64,000 nt of DNA from Nematostella vectensis (Eukaryota; Cnidaria; Anthozoa; Actiniaria; Edwardsiidae): positions 13,782,139 to 13,846,138 of the forward strand of contig NC_064039.1 of NCBI RefSeq assembly GCF_932526225.1. Reading direction: 5' to 3'. The position numbers and the translations under genes were made by a program. The notes below the pieces were generated by a model. The model searched no databases and was not told the DNA's origin. It was given only the letters and a program-made list of their open reading frames with translations. This document shows, in pieces, positions 21,201 to 33,911 of this stretch. Position 1 is the stretch's first letter. Each line of letters starts with the position of its first letter.

Positions 21201-24200
21201 GTGTGTTCCTTTGACTGGGGCTATACGGCGTGTGTTCCTATGACTGGGGCTTTAGGGCGTGTGTTCCTTTGATTGGGGCTATAGGGCGTGTGTTCCTTTG
21301 ACTGGGGCTATAGGACGTGTGTTCCTATGACTGGGGCTATAGGCCGTGTGTTCCTTTGACTGGGGCTATAGGCCGAGTGTTCGTGTGACTGGGGCTATAG
21401 GGCGTGTGTCCCTCTGACTGGGGCTATAGGCCGAGTGTTCGTGTGACTGGGGCTATAAGGCGTGTGTCCCTCTGACTGTGGCTATAGGGCGTGTGTTCCT
21501 CTGACTGTGGCTTTAGGGCGTGTGTTCCTTTGACTGGGGTTATCGGGCGTGTTTTCCTCTGCATGGGGCTATAGGGCGTGTTCCTTTGACTGGGGTTATC
21601 GGGCGTGTGTTCCTCTGATATGGGCTTTAGGGCGTGTGTTTCTATGACTGGGGCTATAGGGCGTGTGTTCCTTTGACTGGGGCTATAGGACGTGTGTTCC
21701 TATGACTGGGGCTTTAGGGCGTGTGTTTCAATCACTGGGGCTATAGGGCGTGTGTTCCTATGACTGGGGCTATAGGACGTGTGTTCCTATGACTGGGGCT
21801 ATAGGGCGTGTGTTCCTATGACTGGTGCTATAGGGCGTGTGTTCCTATGAGTGGGGCTATAGGGCGTGTGTTCCTCTGCATGGGGCTATATGGCGTGTGT
21901 CCCTCTGACTGGGGCTACATGGCGTGTGTTCCTCTGACTGGGGCTATATGGCGCGTGTCCCTATGACTGGGGCTATAGGACGTGTGTTCCTATGACTGGG
22001 ACTATAGGACGTGTGTTCCTTTGACTAGGGCTATAGGGCGTGTGTTCCTATGACTGGGGCTAAAGGGTGTGTGTTCCTCTGACTTGGGCTACATGCATGT
22101 GTTCCTCTGACTGGGGCTATAGGACGTGTGTTCCTACGACTGGGGCTATAGGGCGTGTGTCCCTATGACTGGGGCTATAGGACGTGTGTTCCTATGACTG
22201 GGGCTATAGGACGTGTGTTCCTATGACTGGGGCTATAGGGCGTGTGTTCCTATGACTGGGGCTATAGGGCGTGTGTTCCTATGACTGGGGCTATAGGGCG
22301 TGTGTTCCTATGACTGGGGCTATAGGACGTGTGTTCCTATGACTGGGGCTATAGGGCGTGTGTTCCTATGACTGGGGCTATAGGACGTGTGTTCCTTTGA
22401 CTAGGGCTATAGGGCGTGTGTTCCTATGACTGGGGCTATAGGGCGTGTGTTCCTATAACTGGGGCTATAGGGCGTGTGTTCCTATGACTGGGGCTATAGG
22501 ACGTGTGTTCCTATGACTGGGGCTATAGGACGTGTGTGCCTTTGACTAGGGCTATAGGGCGTGTGTTCCTCCGACTGTGGCTTTAGGGCGTGTGTTCCTC
22601 CGACTGTGGCTTTAGGGCGTGTGTTCCTCTGACTGGGGTTATCGGGCGTGTGTTCCTCTGATATGGGCTATAGGACGTGTGTTCCTCCGACTGTGGCTTT
22701 AGGGCGTGTGTTCCTCCGACTGTGGCTTTAGGGCGTGTGTTCCTTTGACTGGGGTTATCGGGCGTGTGTTCCTCTGATATGGGCTATAGGACGTGTGTTC
22801 TTATGACTGGGGCTATAGGACGTGTGTGCCTTTGACTAGGGCTATAGGGCGTGTGTTCCTCTGACTGTGGCTATAGGGCGTGTTCCTTTGACTGGGGCTA
22901 TAGGCCGTGTGTTCCTTTGACTAGGGCTATAGGCCGTGTGTTCCTTTGACTGGGGCTATACGGCGTGGGTTCCTATGACTGGGGCTATAGGCCGTGTGTT
23001 CCTCCGACTGTGGCTTTAGGGCGTGCGTTCCTTTGACTGGGGTTATCGGGCGTGTGTTCCTCTGATATGGGCTATAGGACGTGTGTTCCTATGACTGGGG
23101 CTATAGGGCGTGTGTTCCTATGACTGGGGCTATAGGACGTGTGTGCCTTTGACTAGGGCTATAGGGCGTGTGTTCCTCTGACTGGGGCTATATGGCGTGT
23201 GTTCCTCTGACTGTGGCTATATGGCGTGTGTTCCTATGACTGGGGCTATAGGACGTGTGTTCCTCTGACTGGGGCTATAGGACGTGTGTTCCTTTGACTG
23301 GGGCTATAGGGCGTGTGTTCCTTTGACTGGGGCTATACGGCGTGTGTTCCTATGACTGGGGCTTTAGGGCGTGTGTTCCTTTGATTGGGGCTATAGGGCG
23401 TGTGTTCCTTTGACTGGGGCTAAAGGGTGTGTGTTCCTCTGACTTGGGCTACATGCATGTGTTCCTCTGACTGGGGCTATAGGACGTGTGTTCCTACGAC
23501 TGGGGCTATAGGGCGTGTGTCCCTCTGACTGGGACTGTAGGCCGAGTGTTCGTGTGACTGGGGCTATAAGGCGTGTGTCCCTCTGACTGTGGCTATAGGG
23601 CGTGTGTTCCTCTGACTGTGGCTTTAGGGCGTGTGTTCCTTTGACTGGGGTTATCGGGCGTGTTTTCCTCTGCATGGGGCTATAGGGCGTGTTCCTTTGA
23701 CTGGGGCTATAGGCCGTGTGTCCCTCAGACTAGGGCTATAGGGCATGTGTTCCTATGACTGGGGCTTTAGGGCGTGTGTCCCTCAGACTAGGGCTATAGG
23801 GCGTGTGTTCCTCTGACTGGGGCTATCGGGCGTGTGTTCCTTTGACTGGGGCTATAGGGTGTGTGTCCCTCTGACTGGGGCTATAGGACGTGTGTTCCTC
23901 TAACTGGGGCTATAGGGCGTGTGTTTCTTTGACTGGGGTTATAGGCCGTCTTTCCCTCTGACTGGGGCTATAGGACGTGTGTTCCTTTGGCTGGGGCTAT
24001 AGGGCGTGTGTCCCTCTGACTAGGGCTATAAACGTGTGTTCCTTTGACTGGGGCTTTAGGCCGTGTGTTCCTACGACTGGGGCTATAGGCCGTGTGTTCG
24101 TGTGACTGGGGCTTTAGGCCGTGTGTTCCTACGACTGGGGCTATAGGCCGTGTGTTCGTGTGACTGGGGCTTTAGGCCGTGTGTTCCTACGACTGGGGCT

Positions 24201-25005
24201 ATAGGGCGTGTGTTCGTGTGACTGGGGCTTTAGGCCGTGTGTTCCTACGACTGGGGCTATAGGGCGTGTGTTCCTTTGACTGGGGCTATACGGCGTGTGT
24301 TCGTGTGACTGGGGCTTTAGGCCGTGTGTTCCTACGACTGGGGCTATAGGGCGTGTGTTCGTGTGACTGGGGCTTTAGGCCGTGTGTTCCTACGACTGGG
24401 GCTATAGGCCGTGTGTTCGTGTGACTGGGGCTTTAGGCCGTGTGTTCCTACGACCGGGGCTATAGGGCGTGTGTTCCTTTGACTAGGGCTATAGGGCGTG
24501 TATTCCTTTGACTGGGGTTATCGAACGTGTGTTCCTCTGCATGGGGCTATATGGCGTGTGTTGCTATGACTGGGGCTATAGGGCGTGTGTTCCTTTGACT
24601 AGGGCTATAGGGTGTGTGTTCCTATGACTGGGGCTTTAGGGCGTGTGTTCATGTTACTAGGGCTATATGGCGTGTGTTCCTATGACTGGGCTTATAGGAC
24701 GTGTGTTCCTCTGATTGGGGATATAGGCCCTGTGTTCCTATAACTGGGGCTTTAGGGCGTGTGTTCATGTTACTAGGGCTATAGGGCGTGTGTTCATGTT
24801 ACTAGGGCTATATGGCGTGTGTTCCTATGACTGGGGCTATAGGACGTGTGTTCCTTTGACTGAGGTTATAGGCCGTGTGTTCCTATAACTGGGGCTTTAG
24901 GGCGTGTGTTCATGTTACTAGGGCTATATGGCGTGTGTTACTTTGACTGGGGCTATAGGGAGTGTTCCTCTGACTGGGGTTATAGGCCGTGTGTTTCTCT
25001 GCCTC
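18265..25005 (+). repeat. 29-bp minisatellite array, ~230 copies (array 1)
   Basis: Each unit contains 'cgtgtgttcctatgactggg' followed by 'gctataggg' with frequent single-base variants. It shows higher-order structure: variant blocks recur, for example a 'ggttttagcgcg' unit at 18843 and 19886 (about 36 units apart), and a 'cttgggctacatgcatgtg' unit near 19190, 20205, 22085 and 23445. Small ORFs inside (for example complement 23391-23675) are repeat products. The same unit occurs in reverse orientation at 48915-57270. Confidence 0.97.
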
Positions 25006-25871
25006 TATTTGTTTCCATGCAACAATGACGTCTTGCAGGTTAAGAGCTTTGTAACACGACACACAACAAAGGTTTCTCCTTTTTCTCAAAAAATGTAAGA
25101 AAGGCGTTTTTTTATATTTTAAATTCAGATACGAAAAAAATTAGATTGTCACGGGTCTTTCTTTGGTAATTGATGAATTTTCTATCATACGCTAACATAG
25201 TGATACTAAACAATTATGTTCATTGGTTTGCTAGCAAAACGTCTTAAAAGCCTTGTGACAAAAGCTCGGTATATACCAATGATTGTCAGGTGAGGTTGTG
25301 TGCGCACCTCCCCCCCCCCCCCCCCCTTCTTGGCGGCAAAAAAGTCAGTAATTTCTTATTAAAGAATCTTCCATGCTTTTTCTATAAAATGCCTATGAAT
25401 GCACACCCCATCCCCACCCCCCTCCTCAACAAATCCTGGGTTCGCGCCTGATTGTCTTCACTAATCTTTTATATGCAAACGACCTTTTATCCCAATCAAG
25501 AACCAGCTGTCAAGTCTATGTAGGTTACTTTAGCATAGCTTTGTGTGCCCCAATTTTAAATGGAAAAATAGAAATAACAAGAAACGTTAGAGGAAAACGT
25601 AGGCTAAACAAATTTAATTAAGTTAAGTAAAAATCCTCTTTAAATCAAAAAGAGAAGGTAACCTTATTTTGAGACTTTCCCTCTCTTCATGGCTGCGTAC
25701 AAGCTAACGTAAGGATGCCGATTTTTTTTACTCACTTTGATGTCAGTATCTCCTTCCATATGGAAATTCACTACATACCCTGTTCCCTCTCTGTGGGAGA
25801 TGGCGACGTTATTAGAGAAAACTAACCTACCCCTTATCAATATTAACGCGCACATTTTACTGTGAAGGGAA
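25006..25871. other. non-coding flank
   Basis: Unique sequence with a C homopolymer at about 25309-25326. A minus-strand ORF at 25664-26095 overlaps the first exon of the chromodomain gene and the transposon end and has no known domain. I regard it as spurious. Confidence 0.45.
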
Positions 25872-26002
25872 GCCATGGCCAGAAATATTGAACCAAAACG
25901 GGAGTTGGGCCGAGCTTTTCCTATTTTGCATATCCATTGTATTTGCGCGCATTTGATTGGTTCCCGAAATCCACAAATCACGGGTCTTAGACCCGTGAAA
26001 AA

Positions 26003-27023
26003 ATGGCGGCTAGACGAGAGAAGGGTTTTTATCGTACGCTTAATTCGATCTCTTCCGTTGATCTTTTTTGCGATCGACCTTTGAAACGAATTCAAGGTAA
26101 AGGTCGGCTTTGGGAAGTTGATCGGCTTGTCTTAGAGCGCAAGACCACAGAAGGCAAGGTGAGTTTGACAAAGTTTAACTTACAGGTCACATCGCTCCCG
26201 GCCTCGTGTCATCGTATTTTTGTTGGGGTCCGTTGCCCCCGATGGCTTCTTGCTATTTACGATATTGCAGATAAAAATATACTACTCTGCATTCTGATAA
26301 TCAGCATGAATACCTCGTTTTATGGAAGGGCTTCTCTCCCTACGATGCAACATGGGAACCTGTCGAAAACATGACGTCCGAGTGTGTCCGGTACGTCAGA
26401 AGCTTCAGAAGCTCAACTCTACTGGGATGCGGACCTACTATTTACCAATAGGGCTTTTTTCACCTATTAGTTTCCAAATTTAAAAAAAAAATTGAGACTA
26501 CAGAATAATAAATAATAGGCAAGTTGCATATGTAACAGATCCACAATAGAAAATTGCCTAAAATCTAGCTCAGAATTATTTTCAGATGCTTTACTTAAAT
26601 CCTCTTGTGTATTTGTCTTTCAGCTTGTTCTACTCCCCACCTATGCCTGATGGAGGTGTCCTTCATTCCAATGTCGCAGTCTTTCGAGCTGAGGTTGAAG
26701 TGCTTTTGAAATCTAGGTCAAGGTTACCAGTAACCTTTTATTTCAGGGGAGATGTTTTTAGATATTTATTTAATTTTAATGACTCCAATTGGCATTATCT
26801 CGAAAGAGATCAGTTCCCTGCCACATATTTTCTAAAGGGCTGGGATCAGCTGGCTGACATGCATGGACAGGGGATCAAAGTATTTTATCCCATGAAGGTT
26901 AGAAGCTTTGTTAGCTTTACAACAAAGAAATACTCCAGACAACCCCTGCCAGTTTTATTACCTAGGGCTTTTCAAGAGAAAGTAACAGTTTCTTTCGTTA
27001 AAGTTGCACTTGGTGACAAATAA
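26003..27023 (+). CDS. chromodomain protein of the candidate transposon
   Basis: Three exons, 26003-26158, 26305-26390 and 26624-27023, give 213 residues with phases 0 and 2 closing. Residues ~37-78 are a chromodomain: WEVDRLVLERK, then HEYLVLWKGFSPYDATWEPVENM spread over exons 1 and 2 (aromatic cage-type W and Y/F residues present). The C-terminal ~130 residues (LFYSPPMPDGGVLHSNVAVF ... FKEKV-like end) are a conserved-looking but unnamed domain. The stop codon overlaps an AATAAA polyadenylation signal (about 27019-27024). Chromodomains in mobile elements can direct insertion to marked chromatin, and that role here is inferred. Its neighbour on the other strand ends 64 bp away. Confidence 0.8.
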
Positions 27024-27087
27024 AGTTAGTAGAGCCTTAATTTGTGTTCCCTCGTCTTCGCTTTATCTTAATTTCCTCTTCCCAATA

Positions 27088-30000
27088 TTAGGCATTTCGT
27101 TTGACATAGGGACGAGGGAGTTTCTCCCTGTGCTTTAGCTTGCCCAACCTAAACTCTGCTTGCAAAACCTCACAGGGGTCATCAAGGTGGTTAGATTTTC
27201 TCAAAACCACTCTTCTTGCATCATCATTATTTTTCTCCAGACCTATAAAAGTATTTATAGTAAACAAACTTTCAAAACTTTTCACTTTTTGATTTTTATA
27301 AAAAATAATATTATTTACCCACCTTGACCACTAAACTGCTTCAGGTTTTGATAGCGCCTTATCATGGGTGGAACATGATAGGCTGCAACATGCATGTAGC
27401 ATGTCACTCGCTCTTTTTTGTAGCCAAGCCTCACATCACCAAGGCTACCGAATTTGGTTATCCATTCTTTAGCCTGTGGAATTTTTGTTACAAAAAACAG
27501 GTATAATAGTTTTGTCAGATTCTATCAAGATCATACTGGTTTTTTTAAATTTTTATAAAACACTTCTAGCTTTACCTCTTTTTGATAGACTTCCATGGAT
27601 GGTGGTTTCCAGTTAGAAACACAATCAAAATACAAATGGTGGAAATCCTGGAATCATGAAAATACAATTTATATCTCTATAGCTTACTTTTTAATTTTCA
27701 GTGAGAATGATTTCAGCATAATTATGCTAAATTCACCTTCCAGATTTCTGCAACCCTAGCAGCTGTAGATGGCTGTAGGACACCAATGAGCTTCTCTGGG
27801 AGCTTTTTCAGAAGTTTCTTTCTATCGCTACCCATCAAACTTGTGAAGTCATAGGTACCACTTCCCCTACCATCTGCATTAAGCTTCTCCCACACTTGAA
27901 ATGATACCCCACACGACCGTATAGTTTGTACTAATTGACTCAGATGGCTTGTGCTTCCTTTGTTTGATCTTTTACTGATCTGAAAAAAAAAATTTCTGCT
28001 ATGAGTAAACTTTTTTGTAGTGGCATTTCCTAAAGCTCAGTGGCACTTTACATTTTTAAACTTTACTACAACATACTACAATTCCATTGCTAACAGTTTT
28101 TCCACTTCTTATAGTAATTGTACATGGACAGTCATTCATGTCCTATATAAGTGCTTTATTTGTCATAAAAAGTATATTATCAGGTAGATTGTATTGACCT
28201 TTTCCTTTTCATCCCACTGCATTGCATCTTCTATTGCATTATCTATCAGGATGTCCGTCACCCTCAGCATTAAGTGGAGCTCATCTATTAGTATGTGGTC
28301 AGGTTCAATGTTGAATAGGGGTTTATTTACACAGCAGTAATTCTCTCCCTTCGTTCTTTTTCCACACTCAATAATATCCTGTAGGGTCCTGCGTAGTGGG
28401 TCCTTCTCATAATACTCATCATCCTTGCTCATATCACCTCTGGGGAAATTACAAAATAGTTACCTTGTATTGTAGGTCACTTAGACCTAGTATTCTTAAC
28501 AATTTTTACCTGTCTTTCTTGTGAACTTTGCACCAAAGACAAGCATATGCTGAGTTTGCAGCACTCAAACCCATTGTTTGTAAGAGGAACTGAAAAAAAA
28601 GAAACAAATTACTAGATTAGTTTTTCTTTTTAAAATGTCACATTCTGCTAAGAACCTGTAGACGACTGTTACCTTATAGTCTCCGCCCAGAAAGAACTCT
28701 ACATTTATCTTCTTGCCATCAAGTTCTACATAGCTATCATCTTGCACTGCATCAATTTCTTCAAGAACATCTTTCAAGCTCTCTGCTATTGTCTCATACT
28801 TCTCTGGACCATTGATAACTGCCACTGTGTGTGTACCTCAAATGTATTTGTAAGATGGTATAAGAAACATTGGAATGTATAGCCTTGTCCCATGTATAGC
28901 CAGAGATATAGCATATAAATGAGGTACACATACCTTTCGAGGAAAGCAGATCATCAGGTGCATTCAGTATTGCAAAGCTAAAAAGGGTGAAATTTGAGGA
29001 GCGGCTCATTCTGGCCCCGTCACCACTGAGCTTTATCCTGACATGGTCTGTAACCATACCACTTGCTCTCTGTTAAAAGAAATGGGATACCACTTCTATT
29101 TTAACTTGGGTATTTATGATTAATAGCAGGCAGTCTATATTTCCAGCAACCAGATTATCTAGTAAATTAGTAAATATCATGAGTGCATATGCTTATTTTT
29201 GTAAATATCATTACTGTACTGTATGTACAAATCAAGATTTGTTGTTGCATTGATGTTTTCTGGGGTGTGATTTGTTGTTGCATTGTTGTTTCCTGGGGTG
29301 TGTGTGTGTGGGGGGGGGGGGGGTATCATTTCTTAATACATTTTTGTACATAAATCCTGATTCAAATTACTAACAACTCACCAGACTCTTGATTTGCTCT
29401 ACCAGTCTCTCCTTGAAAGAGAACTGGGCTCCTGGAACTTGTCCTGGAGTGGGCCTGATGTTGCACTGTTTATTGAGCTCTGAGCGACACTGTTTTATGA
29501 TATAGCCTCTAGGGAAGCCATCAACTATTCTTGACACCTTTTGGATAAAATCATCCCCAACACCAAATTTGTCCATCAAAAATAGAACACTTTCTACAGT
29601 GGCTTTGTCCTTTTCATTAAGTGACAGGTATTGGGCATTCTGGCCTGTTGTTTTGGATCCACCTTGACATGCTGTTGACAAGTCCAGATTGTAGTTTTTC
29701 TCATTGACAGAGTCAGTTACTTGGAGAAAATCAAGCTCTAAGCCAAACAATTCTACAAATGCAAGTGCTTTCTCTGCTTTATTTTTTAGTATTTTTATTT
29801 TTCGGTTTTTACTTTGTTCGGTCTTTAATTCAGGGATGGGAGTCCCCACATTTGCATCGCATGTTTCCCTCTTCAAGTGCCTAATTTGCTGTCTCAAGGA
29901 GTCATTATTACCCTTGAGCCGTTGCACCTCTTGTTTCAAGGCTGTAACTAGTTCATCACGTTCTGCAATGGAAGAAGTTTCCTCGACTCGTTCTTCCACC

Positions 30001-30386
30001 AAATCCTTTATTTCTACAACTTCTTTCCTCAAGAGTCGGACTTTGCAAGCGCTGTTGCAAAAGTCAAAGCGTGGTTTCCCCGATCCCCGTACGTTTAGTT
30101 TCTTTTTCTGTGCCGAACTTCTCCTGCATAGATCGTCCAATCTTTTTTCAAGTAAGACGCTTTCTGAGCTGATCTTCAGAGTGGCCCCTATAGACTTGTT
30201 TAGCAGGTCGATGTACCGAATGTCCTTCGTTTTGATTAAATACCAGCCAGCAAGGAGGGGTCGCGGCAAAGTTATATAACCGGTTACATCGTTTTCTGCA
30301 AGGCGTTGCTTGTGCTCGTACCTGGAGTCACTTTCCGTCAGTAAAAACTCAAAGAATGGATCCGTCCTTTGTAATATATCCGACAT
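27088..30386 (-). CDS. transposase-like protein with N-terminal coiled coil
   Basis: Nine exons in transcript order: 30386-29382, 29069-28934, 28836-28673, 28589-28510, 28439-28199, 27979-27737, 27647-27576, 27473-27323, 27242-27088. Total 748 residues, phases closing throughout. The donor at 28199 (AAG|GTCAAT) is weak. Residues ~1-335 hold a coiled coil around 140-215 (ERDELVTALKQEVQRLKGNN...). The rest carries IKLSGDGARMSRSSN, FFLGGDYKFLL followed by ACLWCKVH (C-x2-C-x2-H), and IDELHLMLRVTD. The spaced D, D and E in these strand-like motifs suggest an RNase H-type DDE transposase with a zinc insertion. I recognise the C-terminal part as a recurrent uncharacterised family of basal animals. 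Catalysis is inferred, not shown. Confidence 0.75.
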
Positions 30387-30679
30387 AGTGTGTTGCCAGG
30401 ATGAAAACCTACCGGACTGGTGTTTTTGTTTTCTCGTTACGTCGCCATTTCTTTGATTACTCAGTCATTATAAACTGTAAACATTGCGTAGTATTTTTTT
30501 ACTACGCGCGTACTACGATGAAACTACAACTTCATTCATGAACTACCCGCCAATGAAATTCCCGCTAAATTTCAAAATGATTGACAGATAAAGCCTGGAG
30601 AGGAACGGCCTTTAGCAATACAGGGCTCCCGGCAGTCTTAGACAATTCGTAGCAACATCAACAGCCAGTTTTCAAAGAG
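30387..30679. promoter_or_regulatory. divergent intergenic region, possible bidirectional promoter
   Basis: The 293 bp separate the start of the minus-strand transposase-like gene from the plus-strand ORF at 30680. A near-palindrome ACTACGCGCGTACTAC lies near 30510. No TATA box is evident. Confidence 0.3.
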
Positions 30680-30842
30680 ATGGCGCGCGATAAAATGCTT
30701 CAACTTTCTCGACAAACGTTCGATTTATCATTCGAATGCCAGGAAACTACGAACAAAACTTCAAGGGAGATCATGCGTTTTATATCGCAAAAACCGAATT
30801 ACGATGAAGCGGTAAAGACAATCTTCTCGATGAAGACTCAAG
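30680..30842 (+). CDS. possible first exon of a small divergent gene
   Basis: An ATG opens MARDKMLQLSRQTFDLSFEC and runs 54 codons to a donor, CAAG|GTAAAC. It contains SREIMRFISQKPNYDEAVKT, an amphipathic-looking stretch without a recognised family. A convincing second exon was not found. It lies inside the candidate transposon and may be an accessory ORF, or it may be the start of a gene unrelated to it. Confidence 0.35.
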
Positions 30843-31242
30843 GTAAACATGTCTTTATTATGATTCCGATGCAGGTTTTGAGCCAAGAGATGTTATTACT
30901 GAGTGCTAGGTTTTATTTCAAGGGTGTCTGAGACAAATTTACGTTATTTTATTCAGATGCATTTAGCGAACAACACAATGAAAACGCTATTTTTAAAACC
31001 TACAAAACCGAACTATTTTTTCATTATGTGTCGAACATTATTCTATATCTGTTATGTTAAATCTTTGAAAAATACGATTCCGATGCAGGTTTTTTCATTT
31101 TCACATTCGGATACGGTTAAAAATTCGTTTTAGGGTTACGCGTAAGTCATTTGTTAACAAACTTCGTTGTTTCTTGAAAGCCGTTAGTTCAACTTCTGGT
31201 TATTAGCGCGCATGCGCGTGGTTCAATATTTCTGGCCATGGC

Positions 31243-33835
31243 AACATCAGCATTCAGTCCACTGACTGAGGTATCTATCGCTGCTGCCGATCTCCGGGTT
31301 TAAAGTCCCTTACAGCACTTTGAACAGGTAAGATTAAAGCATGGTTAAAGGTTTTCCTACTGATTTTCTAAATGTCGAATGATAAGGCCCAGTGAAGGGC
31401 GCTGCATTGCAACCCTTCAATTATGCTTGACGAATTAAGTTTGAGGATGTATTATAAATGCTCCGAGCGTAAGATACACTACCTGCCGAGCGTTTTTCAT
31501 TGAAGTGTTACCAAGATATTAACCTATTTTTGATCTGATAAGTCCGAAAAATGACTATGAGTCTCTAATATTACTCAAATTATTAGAAATCGATGTGATC
31601 TATCTGGGATAATATTCTTAGTTATACCTCAAAAACTGAGTAAACAAGGATTTTCTATATTTTTAATGGAAATATTTCACAAATCATTGCGTAGTTAGGA
31701 TAGTTCTTTTTCGAAGGAATGAATTAAGGGCAGCTGTGAACAGAATTGCATTCCGTGAAACAAAACTCCCTTTTTTGCCCCTCTAAAAAATATGGTATTC
31801 AGTGATATCTCCAGAATGAAGGGTTAAAAAAACGAAACTCCCTTCGTTGTCCCTCTAAAAGATTTTGCATACCGTGATAATATCTCTGGAAAGGGGTAGA
31901 AAAAGAAAACGTTAGTCCAAAACGCGTTAGAAAAACAAAACTCCCTTGTAATCAGTTTATAACTTGATCTCCGAAACAAAGGCTAGGACTTTTTAGATCG
32001 TTCAAAAAAAGAAGCACAGCAAGATCTGGCGACACTTTCAGAATCATCACTCAAACTTTAGATAGAAAAAGAATAAAAATAGGGGAGGTAGTTCAACATA
32101 CCAATGGTATGCGCCTGTGAAAATATTATTTTTTGGCAAACAGCAGGGCAATGTATGATTGGAGTCGTTTTTCGACTCGTTTTCTTTTTATTATCTAGTT
32201 ACCAAGCCGTTTATTTGCTATTTAGTAATTGTTAACATTTCTTAAATTTTGAGCATTTAAGTCATTTATTAAATTTTGAACTTTAGAGAGTTATAACGAA
32301 ATGTTCAAAACAGAAACTGATATCGAAACTGCCACGCAGATGGTTAAGTATTGGAACAAAAAAAATAATAATTTCGAGTGAGGCGCCGCTTTGAGAAATA
32401 AGCGTTACGCCGGAAAATAACAGCGCTAAAACTTTCATTGGAAAAGCAGTAAAGGGAAATATAATTGATAAGGCTACGGAATCTAATTCGAGAAACATTT
32501 GAATAACATCGTCCCAAAAAATAATGAATTGAAATTCAAGAGCTGATAAAATTAAATTTTAGAGATAGAACATTCAGGACAGAATTTGTTATTTTATTTA
32601 AATGCATTGACAATTGTAAACAATCACCAAAGTTGACAAAAGTTTGCAAATATTTTTTATTCGTTTCGCTGCTGTCGATCTTTTGGTTTCAAGTCCCTTA
32701 CAACACATTGATAAGGTAAGATAAAAGCATTTTCTTAAAATAACTTTGACAAGTTCACTTAGAATTTCCTTAGCATCACTTAGAATTGTATTCAAAGTAT
32801 GAAAACTCCATGTGATCAGAATTTGAAAGATAAATATACAAAAATCGAAAACTAATTCGAACCGAAAAACGGACCAAAAGTAAAGTAATGCATATTGTTT
32901 TTGAAACACACAAAAAAACTCGGTCAGCGCTATGGAATAAATTCTGTTAACCCCACCTTTTACTCTTAATTATTAGCTAAGGAATGCAACGTTTGTCAAT
33001 TTTATGTTCTATGGATAAAGGGGATCTGGCGTGCAACATCTCACCAAAATACCAAAAACTCGAGATTCTCGAGAGTCTGACAAATTCGAGATTTATTCCG
33101 TGTGCGAAAAGATGGTTTAAGGTTTTCCCACTGATTTCATGAGTGTCGCATGATAAGGCGCCCAGTGAAGGGCGCTGCACGCAACCCTTCAATTATGCTT
33201 GACGAATTTTAGTTTGACGGTGTATTATAAATGCGCCGAGCGTAAGATACACTTACTGCCGAGCGTTTTTCATCTGTTCATTTTAGCGTTAACTAGATCT
33301 TAACCTATTTTTTATCTGGGGAGGCCGAAAAATGACCATGAGTCTCTAATATTACTCAAATCATTAGAAATCGATGTGATCTATCTGTTATAATATTTTT
33401 AGTTATACCTCTAAAATTGAGTAAACAAGGATTTTCCATATTTTTTTTCTGGTAATATTTTATAACGTTGTTAGAATAGTTCTATTTCGGAGGAATGAGA
33501 TAAAGGCAGCTGTGAACAGAATTACATTCTCTGAAACAAAACACCCTTTATTGTCCCTCCAAACAATTTTACATACCGTGATAATATCTCCGGAAAGGGG
33601 TAGAAAAAGAAAACGTTAGTCTAGAACGCGTTAGAAAACCAAAACTCCCTAATAATCAGCTTTATAACTTTATTACTTTTACACTGAACGCGAACATGTA
33701 GCTTTTCTATGCCGGTTGAAAAAGAAAGCTTTTTTAACTTTCTTTTTTTTAACAGTCAGCACAGAATTTGTTATTTTATGCATAGGAAATTGCAAACAAG
33801 CACCAAGTTTATAAAGGTTTGCAAAAATACAAACC
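31243..33835. repeat. interleaved direct duplications upstream of gene C
   Basis: 31345-31990 and 33115-33680 are about 85-90 percent alike by eye (shared 'ggcgctgca', 'aacccttcaattatgcttga', 'taagatacact', 'aaatcgatgtgatctatctg'). 31285-31350 matches 32667-32730 (both end in a GGTAAGAT donor-like site after 'aagtcccttaca'). 32555-32640 matches 33748-33835 ('acagaatttgttattttat'). The order suggests tandem duplication of a ~1.4-1.8-kb unit with later loss. No ORF is conserved. The donor-like ends could be alternative non-coding first exons of gene C (inference). Confidence 0.7.
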
Positions 33836-33911
33836 GAAGCTTGTATTCCTGCGAGGGACCTTAACTTGTTGTGCTACATGCCGTCTGCAGGTGTCAACTC
33901 TCCCTGATGTG

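Larger units (their letters stand above)
25872..31242. mobile_element. candidate DNA transposon with chromodomain and transposase-like genes
   Basis: A 24-bp inverted repeat, GCCATGGCCAGAAATATTGA plus ACCA, lies at 25872-25895 and in reverse complement at 31219-31242. It encloses a chromodomain gene (+, 26003-27023), a transposase-like gene (-, 27088-30386) and a small divergent ORF (+, 30680-30842). The two large genes converge with a 64-bp gap. This compact convergent layout within matching inverted ends is typical of autonomous DNA transposons. No target duplication longer than 'AA' is seen at the ends, and the inverted repeat is short, so the boundaries are provisional. Confidence 0.5.

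Noticed and set aside
18265-25005. CRISPR-like array
   Set aside because: Units are contiguous 29-mers without unique spacers, in an animal genome. It is a minisatellite.
25664-26095. 143-codon minus-strand ORF
   Set aside because: It overlaps the well-supported chromodomain exon and the transposon end, with no recognisable domain.
31243-33835. LTR retrotransposon (two similar ~600-bp blocks as LTRs)
   Set aside because: The blocks lack TG...CA ends, a primer-binding site, any gag or pol coding sequence between them, and a target duplication. Interleaved tandem duplication explains them better.
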